Source of the DNA: Kappaphycus alvarezii
Taxonomy: Eukaryota > Rhodophyta > Florideophyceae > Gigartinales > Solieriaceae
DNA length: 64,000 nucleotides
NCBI GenBank assembly: GCA_002205965.3
Contig: NADL03000679.1
Span: 806,001-870,000 of the forward strand
Direction of reading: 5' to 3'
The translations under genes were made by a program, and so were the position numbers. The notes beneath the pieces are model-generated. The model had not been told where the DNA came from and did no database searches. It saw only the letters and a program-made list of their open reading frames with translations. Of this stretch, positions 36,301 through 48,500 are shown one piece after another. Position 1 is the first letter of the stretch, and each line of letters opens with the position of its first letter.

Positions 36301-37193
36301 GTGGCGAATGAAAATGTAGCAAAGAGGTTGAAAATTTGTTTCATGCATGGTAAAAATCCATTATTACATAGATAACGTGACTTGGTAACGTTCAAATGGT
36401 TAAGATGGATGTGAGGTAGAATACAATGCTAAAAATAGGTCTGATTTAGTATGAATTGTAGCACTAGGAGGCAATTGTCAGCATAAAATTTGACCTGGAT
36501 CATTGTACTGAACCAATGATTATAGTTAGGGCAATATACATGATATTTATAGGTACAGATAGATTACTGAATATAAATTGATAAAGTTGGTCCAATTTTA
36601 GCTTATAACCCTATGAATGCAGCTATTGTAAATGAAAGATTAGAGAATAATAACGATTTCAAGCATGAAAACAAAATGTTAACATTAGAGATATTATGAA
36701 ACATGATTTTTTTCACTTATCCGATAACATCAGTTCATCAAAAGTCTGGGAAAGATTTGAAAAAAGCAAGGGAAACATTGATCATGCTACATATGCAAGT
36801 ATGAAAGCCACTGAGTACATTTCATCCAATTCTACCCGTCATGGAACTACATGCGAAAGAAATCTTTTTCGAAACGAGCAGCATTGCGCCGACTACAAAG
36901 TAGTCGAGGTCTAATCTATCTCCCAATGCGCTTAGTTCGGAAGGTTCTGTGCCTCACTGAGTAGCCCTATCTGTCGATCGAAGATGCAAAGACATAGAGC
37001 GGTTATGCGCTCGATACAGTCTTGTTAGGGCAATATAATTTAAACAGACCGTGTAGGGCGACCACGTCGCGCTATCCGACTTTCGCTTGAGAAGAAGCGA
37101 GACTCCGCAAATTGCATTTTTAACGGCGTGGCACAGTAAATCTTCGAAACAAAGCAGTTATAGTTGCTAGCGTAGTCCTCTATAAGCTAGCGA
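30344..37193. other. AT-rich relic DNA
   Basis: Nearly 7 kb with only short accidental frames. Between 30.8 and 31.9 kb several plus-strand snatches read like an old coding region, but no motif can be named. The only distinct structure is a perfect 35-bp tandem duplication at 32454-32523. From 36.95 to 37.15 kb the sequence turns GC-richer and may be an unrecognised repeat edge. Confidence 0.4.
32454..32523. repeat. perfect tandem duplication, 2 x 35 bp
   Basis: The unit starting TCCTGGACAATGAAGGCCTA and ending CAAAGTT occurs at 32454-32488 and again at 32489-32523 without a difference, so it is recent or an assembly duplication. Confidence 0.9.
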
Positions 37194-37712
37194 AAACATG
37201 TATATAGTATCAAATTGAACCTGTATTTGGTAAGCAAGCAAGTAAGATGAGCTAAATATTCTGAGAGATATTAGAATGCTTTGTACAAGCTCTCGGGCGC
37301 TTAGAAGCACATTTCAAATTGGGAAGCCACAGAAACACTTAAAAGATTATGCAAAGGCCCCAAAAGCACAGATTCATAGCGGAACAAGCTCATTTTAGAA
37401 AATATTTAAATATGATTTGTAAACTGGATTTTTGTAGGATTGCAACTTTGGATTAAAAAAATCATTTTTAAAAATATTAGCTAGAATTAGAACATAGTTA
37501 TTATTTGAAACTCGGCAAAAGTTTGCACATCAAATATGAATACGAATAGTATTATTAAATTCTACATTAAAGTGCATAATTTACTTGATTACTACAGTGC
37601 AGAAATACGTTAGATTGATCAACTCAGAGATGTTTACTTTCGAATTGAGTCACTTCAGTCCGTATTATTCCCTCAAGGGAACCTATGGCATATATTGGTG
37701 ATAATGTTTAGG
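37194..37712 (+). repeat. permuted inverted repeat, left copy (A-B order)
   Basis: Segment A (37194-37357, from AAACATGTATATAG to GCAAAGG) is followed by segment B (37358-37712, from CCCAAAAGCACAG to AATGTTTAGG). Both segments recur in inverted orientation at 44999-45519 but in the opposite order. By eye, they differ at only a few percent of positions. No coding frame is present. Confidence 0.85.
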
Positions 37713-38980
37713 TTTACCGCATCGTTACCTCCAAATCTCGCACAATTGTCATATTTTCACAACTGAAACACTTTTTCGAAAGAGAAAAATCCACATAACC
37801 AATAATACCCATTTCAGTATTTTGCTTTGCTGATCTTTCTTTACGGTCGCTCTAACAAGGCCTCGTGCCCTAAGCCTCCATCCTTCTGGAATATAAATCA
37901 CATGCTGCAAATAAGCCCACATTCGTCGCCCTACAATCCTAGATTCTTGTGAAATATCGTGGGCATCCCATCTTAACTCTTCCCTTCCTTTCTATCATAA
38001 CATCGATCTTACCGGAATTTCCTACCTACTCTCTCACCGTGTTTCATCGACATTATTGAACAACCTAATACCAGAATGCTACCCTTTTAGGCGGTAAAGC
38101 GAATTTAATAACTATAATCGGTAATCTTAACATAGTTAATGACCATATCATAAATTACTGTAACTTCTCATCAGATATTCAAATATGACTGTGATGCGGC
38201 TTCTGCTGCATTTTTCGTTTCAAAATGCGCTATATAATTCAGGAATAGCGTAAATGAACGACCAACCACGCTTTAGTAGGTAGAATGGCTTGATTTGTTC
38301 TAATATATGCAAAAAATGTTCAGTTTTTTCCATTGCTACCGTACATGAATGAGCCGCGGATTTGCTCACGCAAAATACGGTGAAGAAATACAGGAAATAT
38401 TCCTTAGAGCTCTAGTTGTGAGTAGAGATTGTCCTTTACTAAGGAGTAATGGAAACGCAAGAAATTAGGGCCAGGACGAAGGCAGTAACAGGGCAACACG
38501 AGCTCTTCAACCCTGACTATTAGGGACTATTAGGGCACTGTAGTGTACCAATGGAACCATAAGGCGTACTTAAATAATAAAATACACTACAGGTCTTCTT
38601 TATATTTCTAATAAAATATTTACAGTACTATGTTACTTTGGCAGATAATTGGTTGCCTAAAATGGACCTTTATTTGCAATGAGGATAAAACTTTTATTAT
38701 GTTTTTTTCATTTACGAGAGGAATTCCTAGTAAAAATTTTATGATGGATAAGAGATAAATTGGTGGACCTTACCCCATTACAATTACAGAACGCCAAATA
38801 TGTAACTAACCCGCAGTATAGATTCATATCCATATAATAAGGTAATATTTCGTCTCGAAAAAGTCTATTGTACAACAAAAGCTTCCTTTGTTCATTCATC
38901 CCGCGCCATGTAAAACAAATAATTTAAACTGGTTGCCATTTTCTCAGATATGTACTAAAGGGTCTGAGCTTACAGTTAAG
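37713..38980. other. AT-rich stretch, nothing recognised
   Basis: No frame, RNA or repeat beyond short low-complexity runs such as the GACTATTAGG doublet near 38515. Confidence 0.35.
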
Positions 38981-38984
38981 AACT

Positions 38985-39465
38985 AACAGGGTGGTCAATG
39001 TCAGCCGCGTGCGATGTTGTGCGACAGATTATGGTCAAAGAAGCAGCGTAACAGATGACGGCGCTGAGGCGCTGGTAGGTGCTGTGAGGAATAACCTCCG
39101 TGGAGCTATGATGGATGCGAGCGAATAGCCGAAAAAATCGTTGCGAAATCGACATTCTCGGCAGAAAGGGCACCGAGAGAATCGAAATAGAGGAGTTAAA
39201 ACTCGAAAGAAAGGCCGTTCCGGGGTCCATCCGGGAGATTGAGTGGCCGATGTGCTAGCTGGCGGTCTAGGTCTTGAATCTTGTCCCCGTGCTGAGTTCA
39301 CTGCGCCAACTGCTATCCGAGCGACCTTCAACGCCAGTGAACGACAGGAAAAGCGATACAGTGGTGATTTCCGAGGCAGAGAGCGGGGTTGCGGCGGCAT
39401 ATAGTTAGCGGGGGGAGGTACTAAGATGTCCGCGGGACGGAACTCAGTCCCCAAGATATGGAGCG
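38985..39465 (-). mobile_element. retroelement C-terminal module, fossil copy 5
   Basis: Minus-strand translation begins GTEFRPADILVPPPA and, after eroded sequence, ends with QRLSAVICYAASLTIICR then DIDHPV. The end block aligns with QKLGYAIWSTCAAAVICR and HPIQ of copy 4. The copy is a broken fossil; its 3' end on the minus strand lies near 38985. Confidence 0.55.
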
Positions 39466-40150
39466 GTGCCTCAAGCTCTCAGTTGTGTCCAGCGAAGTTA
39501 GTAACGTTCTCGACTAGGGTATTACAAATGGAGTTGTAACTTACAAGAATATTAGGCTTACAACTGGAACATTCGAAATGTTTGAAGTTCCGCAAAATTT
39601 ACGCATGGCGATGCTCATATGGAGAGCTTCACGCTCCATAATGGCTTTAATGGTTTATATGGTGTCAGGAAAATAGGCAGTGGGCACCCGGAAATAGTTC
39701 TACTTTGTTCCAGTGGTTCTTATTGGATCTTGGCATCGACTTAACGGAGAATTGATGGACAATTGCGGGAATTTTTTCAGACTTTTTTCTTTTGCTATGT
39801 CCCCTCTTCTTTATCTCAATTTTACATTGGAAGGAGCTACATTGGAAGGAGCTATTTATATCATCTTTTAGTTTCAGAGAAGCATTTTTTTTGTGCTGTA
39901 GTTAGCTTTATACGTTACGCTCTTGCCACAGCCCGAGTAATGCAAAATAGTTCACAATCGTTTCTACATGTGCAGTATTAGACTTTCATGCAGTACCGCA
40001 CGTCATGTCGAAAGAGTTCCCAAAAGGGATTTTCTATTCACCCGTAAAACAAATCGTACCATAACGGTGGCGAATAGTAAAATACACGAGTTTATTGGTT
40101 CCATTTGAAATTAATCGACTTCTCTCTAGAATCTTATGGTACAGTTAGAA
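39466..40150. other. spacer with a 15-bp tandem doublet
   Basis: Contains TACATTGGAAGGAGC twice in tandem at 39823-39852. No gene was recognised. Confidence 0.4.
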
Positions 40151-43100
40151 TAAACGGTGGCATAAATTACACCATTTGACACCATCATCGAGATGCCTAC
40201 CTTTAAATCACTTAGGACTCTTATGGACTTCGACATAGAATTAGTATTAGTCCGCAGAGGTGACAGAGAGGTTTTTGTGTCATTTGAAGAAGGGAAGGAA
40301 CTATGGGACTCCTATTGAATACTTTGCTTCGGACTCAGTCCTATTCACCGGTACTTAATATTAATGGGATTAAATATAAGTGGCAGTTGTTGGTGAAGGA
40401 TGTCCGATAGACAAACAAGCTAATGAATATTTTGAGCAGATTTGAACTACTGATAAAGGTAGAGAAGAGCGAACGGGAGAGCTCAGAGCACTTTTGGCGC
40501 ACATCCCCGAAAAGGCACAAACAGACATCGCCTTAAAGGATGCTGGAGTGGTTGCGTCGTGCATGGACGAGCTACATCCTGCCTCTTTTCATAACACTCA
40601 CGGGGTTGAACTAAAGATCACAATTCAATTTGCCACCGTATCCGTCGGATGGCTCGAAAACACGACGGAGTAGTCCGGAATGAAATAGGTTACATGCCCA
40701 AGGCGGTAATAATAACACCAGCAGCATATTGATGGTCACTCTGGGTGGTATTTTCTCAAAATACCAGCGGTAAGCCTCATTTAGCGTAGATTAATGAACC
40801 CGCAACAGATAGATGATGGCTGAAAGGTGGCCGCTACCTCGGATAGAGGAGATATTTGATGAGTTGAGAGGGGGGTCAGTATTTGAAAATCTCGACTTTT
40901 GATACCTATTAGCAAGCTCGTACAGGCGGGGCTTGTAAGGAGATGACAACCTTCGTGTGCTGCCACGGAACTTTTAAGTTTGAAGTAATGCCATTTGGGC
41001 TAATGAACGCCCCATCGACTTTCCAGAGGATGATGGACAAATTTTTATGCGATATCCCGTTCACTCATGTATACTTGGATGATGTGGCAGTCTTTCCATG
41101 CGACTTTGCCGAACATTTAGAAAATCAGAAGAATTGCGGGCCATTGAATCTTCGGACTTGAATTTGAAAGTGGAAAAGCGCAACTTCTCAGTGCCTTCGT
41201 TAAAATGAGTTTGAAAGTGAAAAGGACAGCTTCTCAGTTCCTTCGTTAAACTTTTTTGGCAACAAGGCAGCTTTTAATGGTGTCAGAATTGACGAAAAGC
41301 CAAAACAGGCTTTCCAGATGGCACCTGCCCCGAGATTTACAACGAAGCTACGTATTTTCATGGATTTGGCAGGACAGTGTCGACGTTTCGACCAAGAGTC
41401 TACAGATATATGAGCCTTCGTACACGCTGAAATCTCGGGAAAAAATATTTTTGAGTGGTCAGAATGAAGGACGTATGTGTTCGAATAATTTAAGGAAAAA
41501 CTTACATTACCAGCTGTTCTTTCCTACCTCGAAATTACGGTCCCATTTTCCGTTGACCAGGACCCGTCGAAAGTCGCATCCGGAGCCGTTCTAAGACAAA
41601 AATGGAATATCTTAAGGTACATCAGATCGAATATGCGAGTCTAACCATGCTCAATCAGAAAAAAGTTATAGAACAAGCGAGGGAGAGGCTCTGGACATAG
41701 TTTTTTCGTTGCGCAATATTCGTGTTTACTTACTCTGGTTAGAACCCTTCCAGCCAATTACGTATATTCAAGCCCTCCGCAATGCCTTCAAAAAAGGAAG
41801 TCCGAGTAAGATTAGCGCACTTGCTCCAATATATAGGGGAGTAAGGTTTCAAAGTTTAACACAGAGCAAGGAAATGCCCCAGCAGACTACTTAACCTGTT
41901 CCGCACTCCCATAGACACCAAAATCTACATCATATGAAGGAATAATGACCGTGATTACAGAGCTCATGTAAATGGGTTGGATTTGGAATCCATCTTACGG
42001 AAAAAGTAAGGAATTTAAATTACTTTTAGATTTTGGATAGTGACAAGTACCTTAAACTTTAAATAAAAACGAGTGCGAAGAACTTTATTAAATGGACAGA
42101 ACAGCTGTCCTGCCATACAGCGAAATTATTTCGAGCTATTTCACAGATTTAATCTCACGTTAGGATACTTCGCATGTTCTAAGATGATATGAGTCACTGG
42201 GACGTTCGCACTACGATAAAGTTTCTCACGGATCGATATTGGTGGCCTATAGTTTACCTTGAAATCCATGAATTTTGGAAAATCCGCCGCGGATGGCAGG
42301 AGTCATAACATTTGCCTCCCTACAAAAAAACGCTTTAAGTGCCCCTGAAAAGTTTGTTCGAGAATTACCCTATCGACTTCGCAGGTCCTTTTCCCGCGAA
42401 AACATGATCGGGAAGCAGGTGTATTCTAATGGCTGCAGACCACTTATTTGGATGGCCTTTTGTCGTGCAACGGAGTTAAATACGGATCTAGTGGTGATGG
42501 AGTTCGTTAAGAAAGAGACAGTGTTGATTTATGGACCTTCTGTAAAAATGGTCTCGGATAACACCACTTGCCTCATGTCAGGAATCCTGGTGTATTTCAT
42601 AAAAAGTAACGGTATATCTTGGAGTAAAGTGCTGGCCTACGAACTAGTATAAAATGATAGGGCAGAACGGATGGTACGGACTCTGGCATCCGCAGTGCAG
42701 AAGATGGACGTGGAACACTGGGATTCATAGGAAGCCGTTTCTCCATGGTCCTTACACGGTTACAGGCGCCAGAAACCTCGAATGGCTTCTTCTCTTTCGA
42801 GTTAATGTTTGGATTACCACCACATCTTGTCAATACAGACGCTGCATAAAAGCAAATGAATGGCACTCAAGACCACGGAGCTAATATACTGCTGGCTTGT
42901 TGTCTGTGGAGAACGAATCGTGTAATGGAGCACCTAAGACGCCAGGAACGATTGGAGGTTGAGGAAAGCGTCAAGCTTCGGGTAGGAGACTGGATTTTTG
43001 TCGCATGTGGACAGTCTTTAAGTTCAAATTTCAGGTGGCCTGGACCAACTTCGAAATATTATGGCCCATGCCGCATAATCAAACAAAACATTGTCTTTAT

Positions 43101-43200
43101 GAATTCGTATATCTCCATGGACGCCAAACAAGGCTTCCGATCCATTTTAGCAGGTTAAAAATTTAGACAAGGATGCCGGGTCACCTTTCTAGAAGGATCT
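40151..43200 (+). mobile_element. Ty3/gypsy-like element, decayed fossil
   Basis: Plus-strand fragments fall in the order expected of a Ty3/gypsy polyprotein: a possible gag-end at 40.4-40.6 kb, a reverse transcriptase piece with EVMPFGLMNAPSTFQRMMDK and a YLDD box at about 40.98-41.10 kb, an integrase piece around 42.37-42.48 kb and a piece from about 42.85 to 43.16 kb with LRVGDWIFVA and WPGP, typical of the integrase C-terminus. Many interruptions show an old insertion. No LTR pair was identified. It lies between the two arms of the permuted inverted repeat. Confidence 0.6.
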
Positions 43201-44998
43201 TTTTGATGGTTGAGTTCGAAACAAAAAAATTCCCCGACGAATATATGAGGGCCTTTTTTCAGAGCGCACTTGGATTTTTCTCTTCGTGCATTCATTTGAA
43301 GCCTTCATGCTTCTAGCTTTATTTTTTATTTCTGTTTTTGCTTAGTATTTTCATCCCCTCCTTTCCCCCTTTTTAATTCTAACCCACTCCCTAGCCCCGA
43401 TGCTGTTTCTTCACAAATGGAACCAGTCTGAGGGGTTTTTTGCCGGTGAAATGCTGATTAAAATAATTTTTTGGGCAAAAATGATGTCACATTCCTTGCA
43501 CCAAGGGGTTTAGCGGGCTTAAGTTCTCCTCCCTGTCGCTATTTTATGCCATCTTTATTGGTAGTAGATTTATTTTTGGTGTTATCCTAGGATTTACTTC
43601 TGCAAGACCTTGTACTAATGCGACTCGCGCATTTTCCGCCGATTTCTCGCCTTCCTCTTCTTTTTTTGAGGATATCTTAAATGCCTTCGTACAGACTCGG
43701 TCTATTTTCGTTTGTTCTCTTTGATGTGGTTGCTGATGACTCGCCGAGAGCGGTATTGCAGTGAGGGTGGAGGGTTTGGAAAGATGGAGCTGGTGATTGC
43801 ATCCTTCAAACCGTACTTAACCGTAAAGTTAGGAGAACTGTTGACACAGATGTCAACAGCGGGATAGAAAGACCAGGTGACTCAGAAGTCAGACAAAAAA
43901 AGAGATGGCCGAAGTATTCCTCAGATAATGAACAGAATGCGTTATTTGTCGAGGATATCAGGTAAAAGCGGTTTCTAGACGCATAAGATAGAAAAGGAGA
44001 GGAATACATTGGAGCGCAATAATACATATCTGCAGCGAAAATAAGCATAATCCTCTTCTAAGTTATAAAATCTTCGCAAATTCAAAGACGAGATCCGAAT
44101 GAAATTTTTAGTTGAGGAGCGCAAGTATGTGATATATTTTTTGATGGCTCTAACAAGTGAGGTTAAGTAAGCCTAGTTTTTCTATCTCTTTCCACCCCAA
44201 CCTGATCGAAGGAAACGATCTGCTTTTATTCGAGATGCGTCCGGGGTAGTGCGGCTGTTGCAGAGTATTCCACGACGCTACGTCGCAATAAGATTAAAAA
44301 CATATGACCGATAAAAAGATATACTGAGAGTGAAATGTAGAGGAAACGTATACAATATTCACTTTTTCGACAACCATTTTGCAAATAATTTATTGCAAAC
44401 GTTCTTATTCATTCACTTTCACGGTCCTACAGTGAAAGTATAGTATATGGTATTCTCGACTCAATATCCTAGGCATACTTTGAAGTTTCACGGAAGTTCC
44501 GCAGACAAGTAGAGTAGCGCAAATATTCCCTTTCTTACCATGAAAATGAGTTTAACGTCTTTCGGGGACCATATCATTGTATTGCCCATGTAACTCCATT
44601 CCACTGCTTCTCTAAGCGCTTTCGTGCCCGACTGAAATTCCATCTGTTCGGATGGTGGCATATAAAGTGAAAAAGCTGAAACCCTGGCTGCAAGACTTAC
44701 GCGGCAGCACCATACAGGTAATACTGTATTGCATCTGTAATGCTTCTTTCACTCCGCAATTTTTCCACTCTATTTTGGCGAATTAATGTTATATCATGAC
44801 GCCGCCCAGTTTCAGGTTCATACAAATAAAAAATGAGGGCATTAGCGCGCTTATTGATGAAAAAGGCAACTTATACGCATTTATCCAGAATAAAAGCTTG
44901 ATTTCAAGCTACTTCTTCCTTTGGCCCTGCATATCTGGATCTTTGAGTAATGTATGACCCCAAGAATTTCTCAAGAGAGACTCTATTATCTGGAATAG
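43201..44998. other. relic DNA, pyrimidine-rich then AT-rich
   Basis: A pyrimidine-rich stretch at about 43.26-43.43 kb follows the gypsy fossil and could be the remains of its 3' end. No gene is visible. Confidence 0.35.
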
Positions 44999-45519
44999 CC
45001 TTTGCATAATATTTTGAGTGTTTCTGCGGCTTCCCAATTTGAAATGTGCTTCTAAGCGCCCGAGAGCTTGTACAAAGCATTCTAATATCTCTCAGAATAT
45101 TTAGCTCATATTACTTGCTTGCTTACCAAATACAGGTTCAATTTGATACTATATACATGTTTACGCCTAAACATTATCACCAATATATGCCATAGGTTCC
45201 CTTGAGGGAATAATACGGACTGAAGGGACTCAATTCGAAAGTAAACATCTCTGAGTTGATCAAACTAACGTATTTCTGCACTGTAGTAATCAAGTAAATT
45301 ATGCACTTTAATGTAGAATTTAATAATACTATTCGTATTCATATTTGATGTGCAAACTTTTGCCGAGTTTCAAATAATAACTATGTTCTAATTCTAGCTA
45401 ATATTTTTAAAAATGATTTTTTTAATCCAAAGTTGCAATCCTACAAAAATCCAATTTACAAATCATATTTAAATATTTTCTAAAATGAGCTTGTTCCGCT
45501 AGGAATCTGTGCTTTTGGG
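44999..45519 (-). repeat. permuted inverted repeat, right copy (B-A order on the minus strand)
   Basis: Read on the minus strand it begins with B (45519-45165) and continues with A (45163-44999), so relative to 37194-37712 it is both inverted and circularly permuted. The junction reads AATGTTTAGG-CG-TAAACATG. Confidence 0.85.
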
Positions 45520-48500
45520 CTTCAATTACGTTGATAACTTCATTTCATAAACTATCAACGTTTACATAAACCAAGGTGATTTCCTATACTTTTTTTGGAT
45601 ATTCTTCCCCGGAAATTGCATAACAGTAAATATGTTTCACTAAATTCATTTTGTCAAAAATTTTCACTAATATAATCAAGTTATTTGAATTCGATTCCTT
45701 CTTTGTTCCGGTAGACATTTTCGTTTACATTATCGCTGGAAAAATCTCTTTCGTAAGTTAAATATTCATTGAACTGTTGAGTTGTGATTTTAGGATGAAG
45801 TAATGCCTATTCCAGCTGATCTATTCTCCTCAGGAACAAAATTTTTAATAGCTATAAACTCTACTAGTATTACGTGAATTTTTCAGATGGTCTTCTCATA
45901 GTAATTTTTTCTTCAAGCTGAAATATTCCATTTTTTGGAGCACGTTGAATTCCTAAAGTTTTTTCTGTGCTTTTTATAGACTTTTAAGAGCTTTTAAAAG
46001 TTCTTTGATTTTTCACCTGCACCCAGCAATGATTGCAATTGTATAAGCCGTCAGTTTATTCTTAACGATGATTATTTTTGACTATTTAAGGCCTATAATT
46101 CATTCTATCAAAATGAGACCTGGAAAGATCTAATTTTTCGTCTCTATTTTGAGAGATTAATTTGTATGGCTCTCTTGGAGTTCTATCATTTAATGAAATT
46201 TTGCTTCGAGATAAAATATTTGAAAATTTTTTCCGCCAAAATCTACTAATTAAATTATTAAAGAAAATTATATTTTCGTATTGAGAAGGTAGTATAATAC
46301 TGTAAAGATAATAATCCTTTTTTCATCGAACTATTTCATCAGACCGTGAGCTTTTTACCTATTGACCTTTACTACTGTGGTTTTCGCTTTCTGTTTACTA
46401 CAGTGCAAAATAGATGGAAAGGTTAATTACATTTTTTTTGTTTCTTCACAGATTATAAGGCAGCCTCAACCATATTGCTGATTTGATAATTTTACTGCTT
46501 ATCTATATAGCGGGAGTTGGCTTCAGTGTAGTGATTTGACGATAATCTGTAAATCCGGCATTAAGACATTAAGTTACTCTTGAGAATATTTTAGTTCCTA
46601 TCTCCACGGTGACATATTCTGTGAACTAGAGAGACAAGATTTTGGCCCAAAACATTCTATTTTCAGTTTACCATGGGCAGGTTTCTAAGCTCATTAAACC
46701 GTCATCGGACCATTTCATATCTCAAAATCATAAATTGTGTAAATTATGAGCTTGATACATAAATTGCTCCTGGGCCAATCCTTTTTAACACAGTTGATTT
46801 GAGATAACAATTTGTTAATTTTCAACTCATTTTTGCAGTTCGTGTTGCGAAGAAAAAGAACATTGGACTCTTTAGAGATCATAAAGGCCCTATGTTTACA
46901 ACCGTTACTGATATTTATCCCTCTCTCAGTGACGAAATATCTGAAGTTCTACGAAGGAGAAAAGAAGGATATGCACAGGACCAAACCATCAATCTGCGAT
47001 AGAATTGTATTTGTATAAGAACAAAAATAATTTATGTTATTCTGTACAGTAGTAAACTCCGGACACTAATTACATTTTGGGCTGATAAAAGTCTTCTGAA
47101 AAGTTTCTCTGTAAACATGTAATTACACTGCATTAGTGCTGAATAGTTTCTACTTCACAGAACTCAAACAAAATCATCCACTTCTAGATACTAGAAGGAT
47201 AAATTGTTGTAAATTGAACCTAAAATGGAAGGTAATTCGGTGGAAATTTTTTGCTCGGACTCCAAGCAACGAAAGGATTTTGATGAGTTTTGTATTAATC
47301 CAGCTTTTTTTCTGTTTAATATATGCAAGGACAGCACAGGGCAAGAAATAAGCTTTCATTTAAAAGATGGCGCTAAAATTTGTCCCCATATAAGTAAAAT
47401 GGCCTGGTAGACGTTGAAAGCAGCTCATATGGCTCTATATTTTACGTGAAACTTAAAATAGAAGAGTAATGATCCGTAAAAAAGGGCCAAATGTGAAACT
47501 AAAGTTCGAATTTGCTTCAAGTAGTGGTATCTACTTGAAAAATGAAAGCAAAAAAAGTTTGGCCAGTACTCTCCCGACGCACAAAATTTCTTATTTCCTT
47601 AAATTTCTCTGACCATAACTAGCTCGAAACGTACGCTACAAACATAATTTTTCCAAAGATTTCCCAATATTTCTACAGGCTAGTACATTCTAATCATTTT
47701 TACCAATAAAAAAGGTACTTTAAGGACTCTTAACACTCGAAAATTACTATATTTATTTTATCCAAATACATCATTTGAATTATCATGGATAGAGAAACTA
47801 AAAAACTAAAATTCATAAATAAATATTATAAACATTCATATTTTATGATTTCATGGATGTCAATAAGCACTTTTTTATGCATACCCTTTTCGAAATCTTG
47901 TAATTCTCTCTTCTCGTGCTAAATTTGTTTTCCGGAAATTATTTTTTCATTAACTTTAAAAGCTCCAAAAGTGAAGGAAATGAAAATGATATTCACAGAC
48001 AGTAATGATTTTTAAGAACAAAAATAAACAAATTTGATATTTGAGAACATTCAGGACAGTACAACACCTACACGATGTTGTAATCATATTACGGACTTTA
48101 TCGAATAAAAAAATTTATAATTACATTGGTGTGGTGATTACGAAACGGTGGACTATTTAGAGCTGAAAAGCCTCATAACGGCTCAGATGAGAACGGGACG
48201 ATTTTTAGGATGAAACATGCATCGAAGAACTTACCTGGGAAAATGGTCCTGCAGATAAGGAAAATGTTCTTTGCTGTGCTACGTATTTCAATATCAGAAT
48301 GAACGATGATGATCCGAAATTTATAGTTTTGTGTGCACAAAACAGAGCGCGATTAGAAAAATTCCACTTTTACGAATAAGGAGAGAAGAATGCCATCAAG
48401 AATAAAAGGAGACCAGCTAATAAAGATCCGTGGTAATAGATAGAGCTGTATTGCAAAGTTTTAAGTGTAATGGAGATGTATTAGAAACAAACTAGATTCA

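Noticed and set aside
37194-45519. The 0.52-kb repeats as LTRs of one large element
   Set aside because: They are inverted and permuted, whereas LTRs are direct repeats in the same register.
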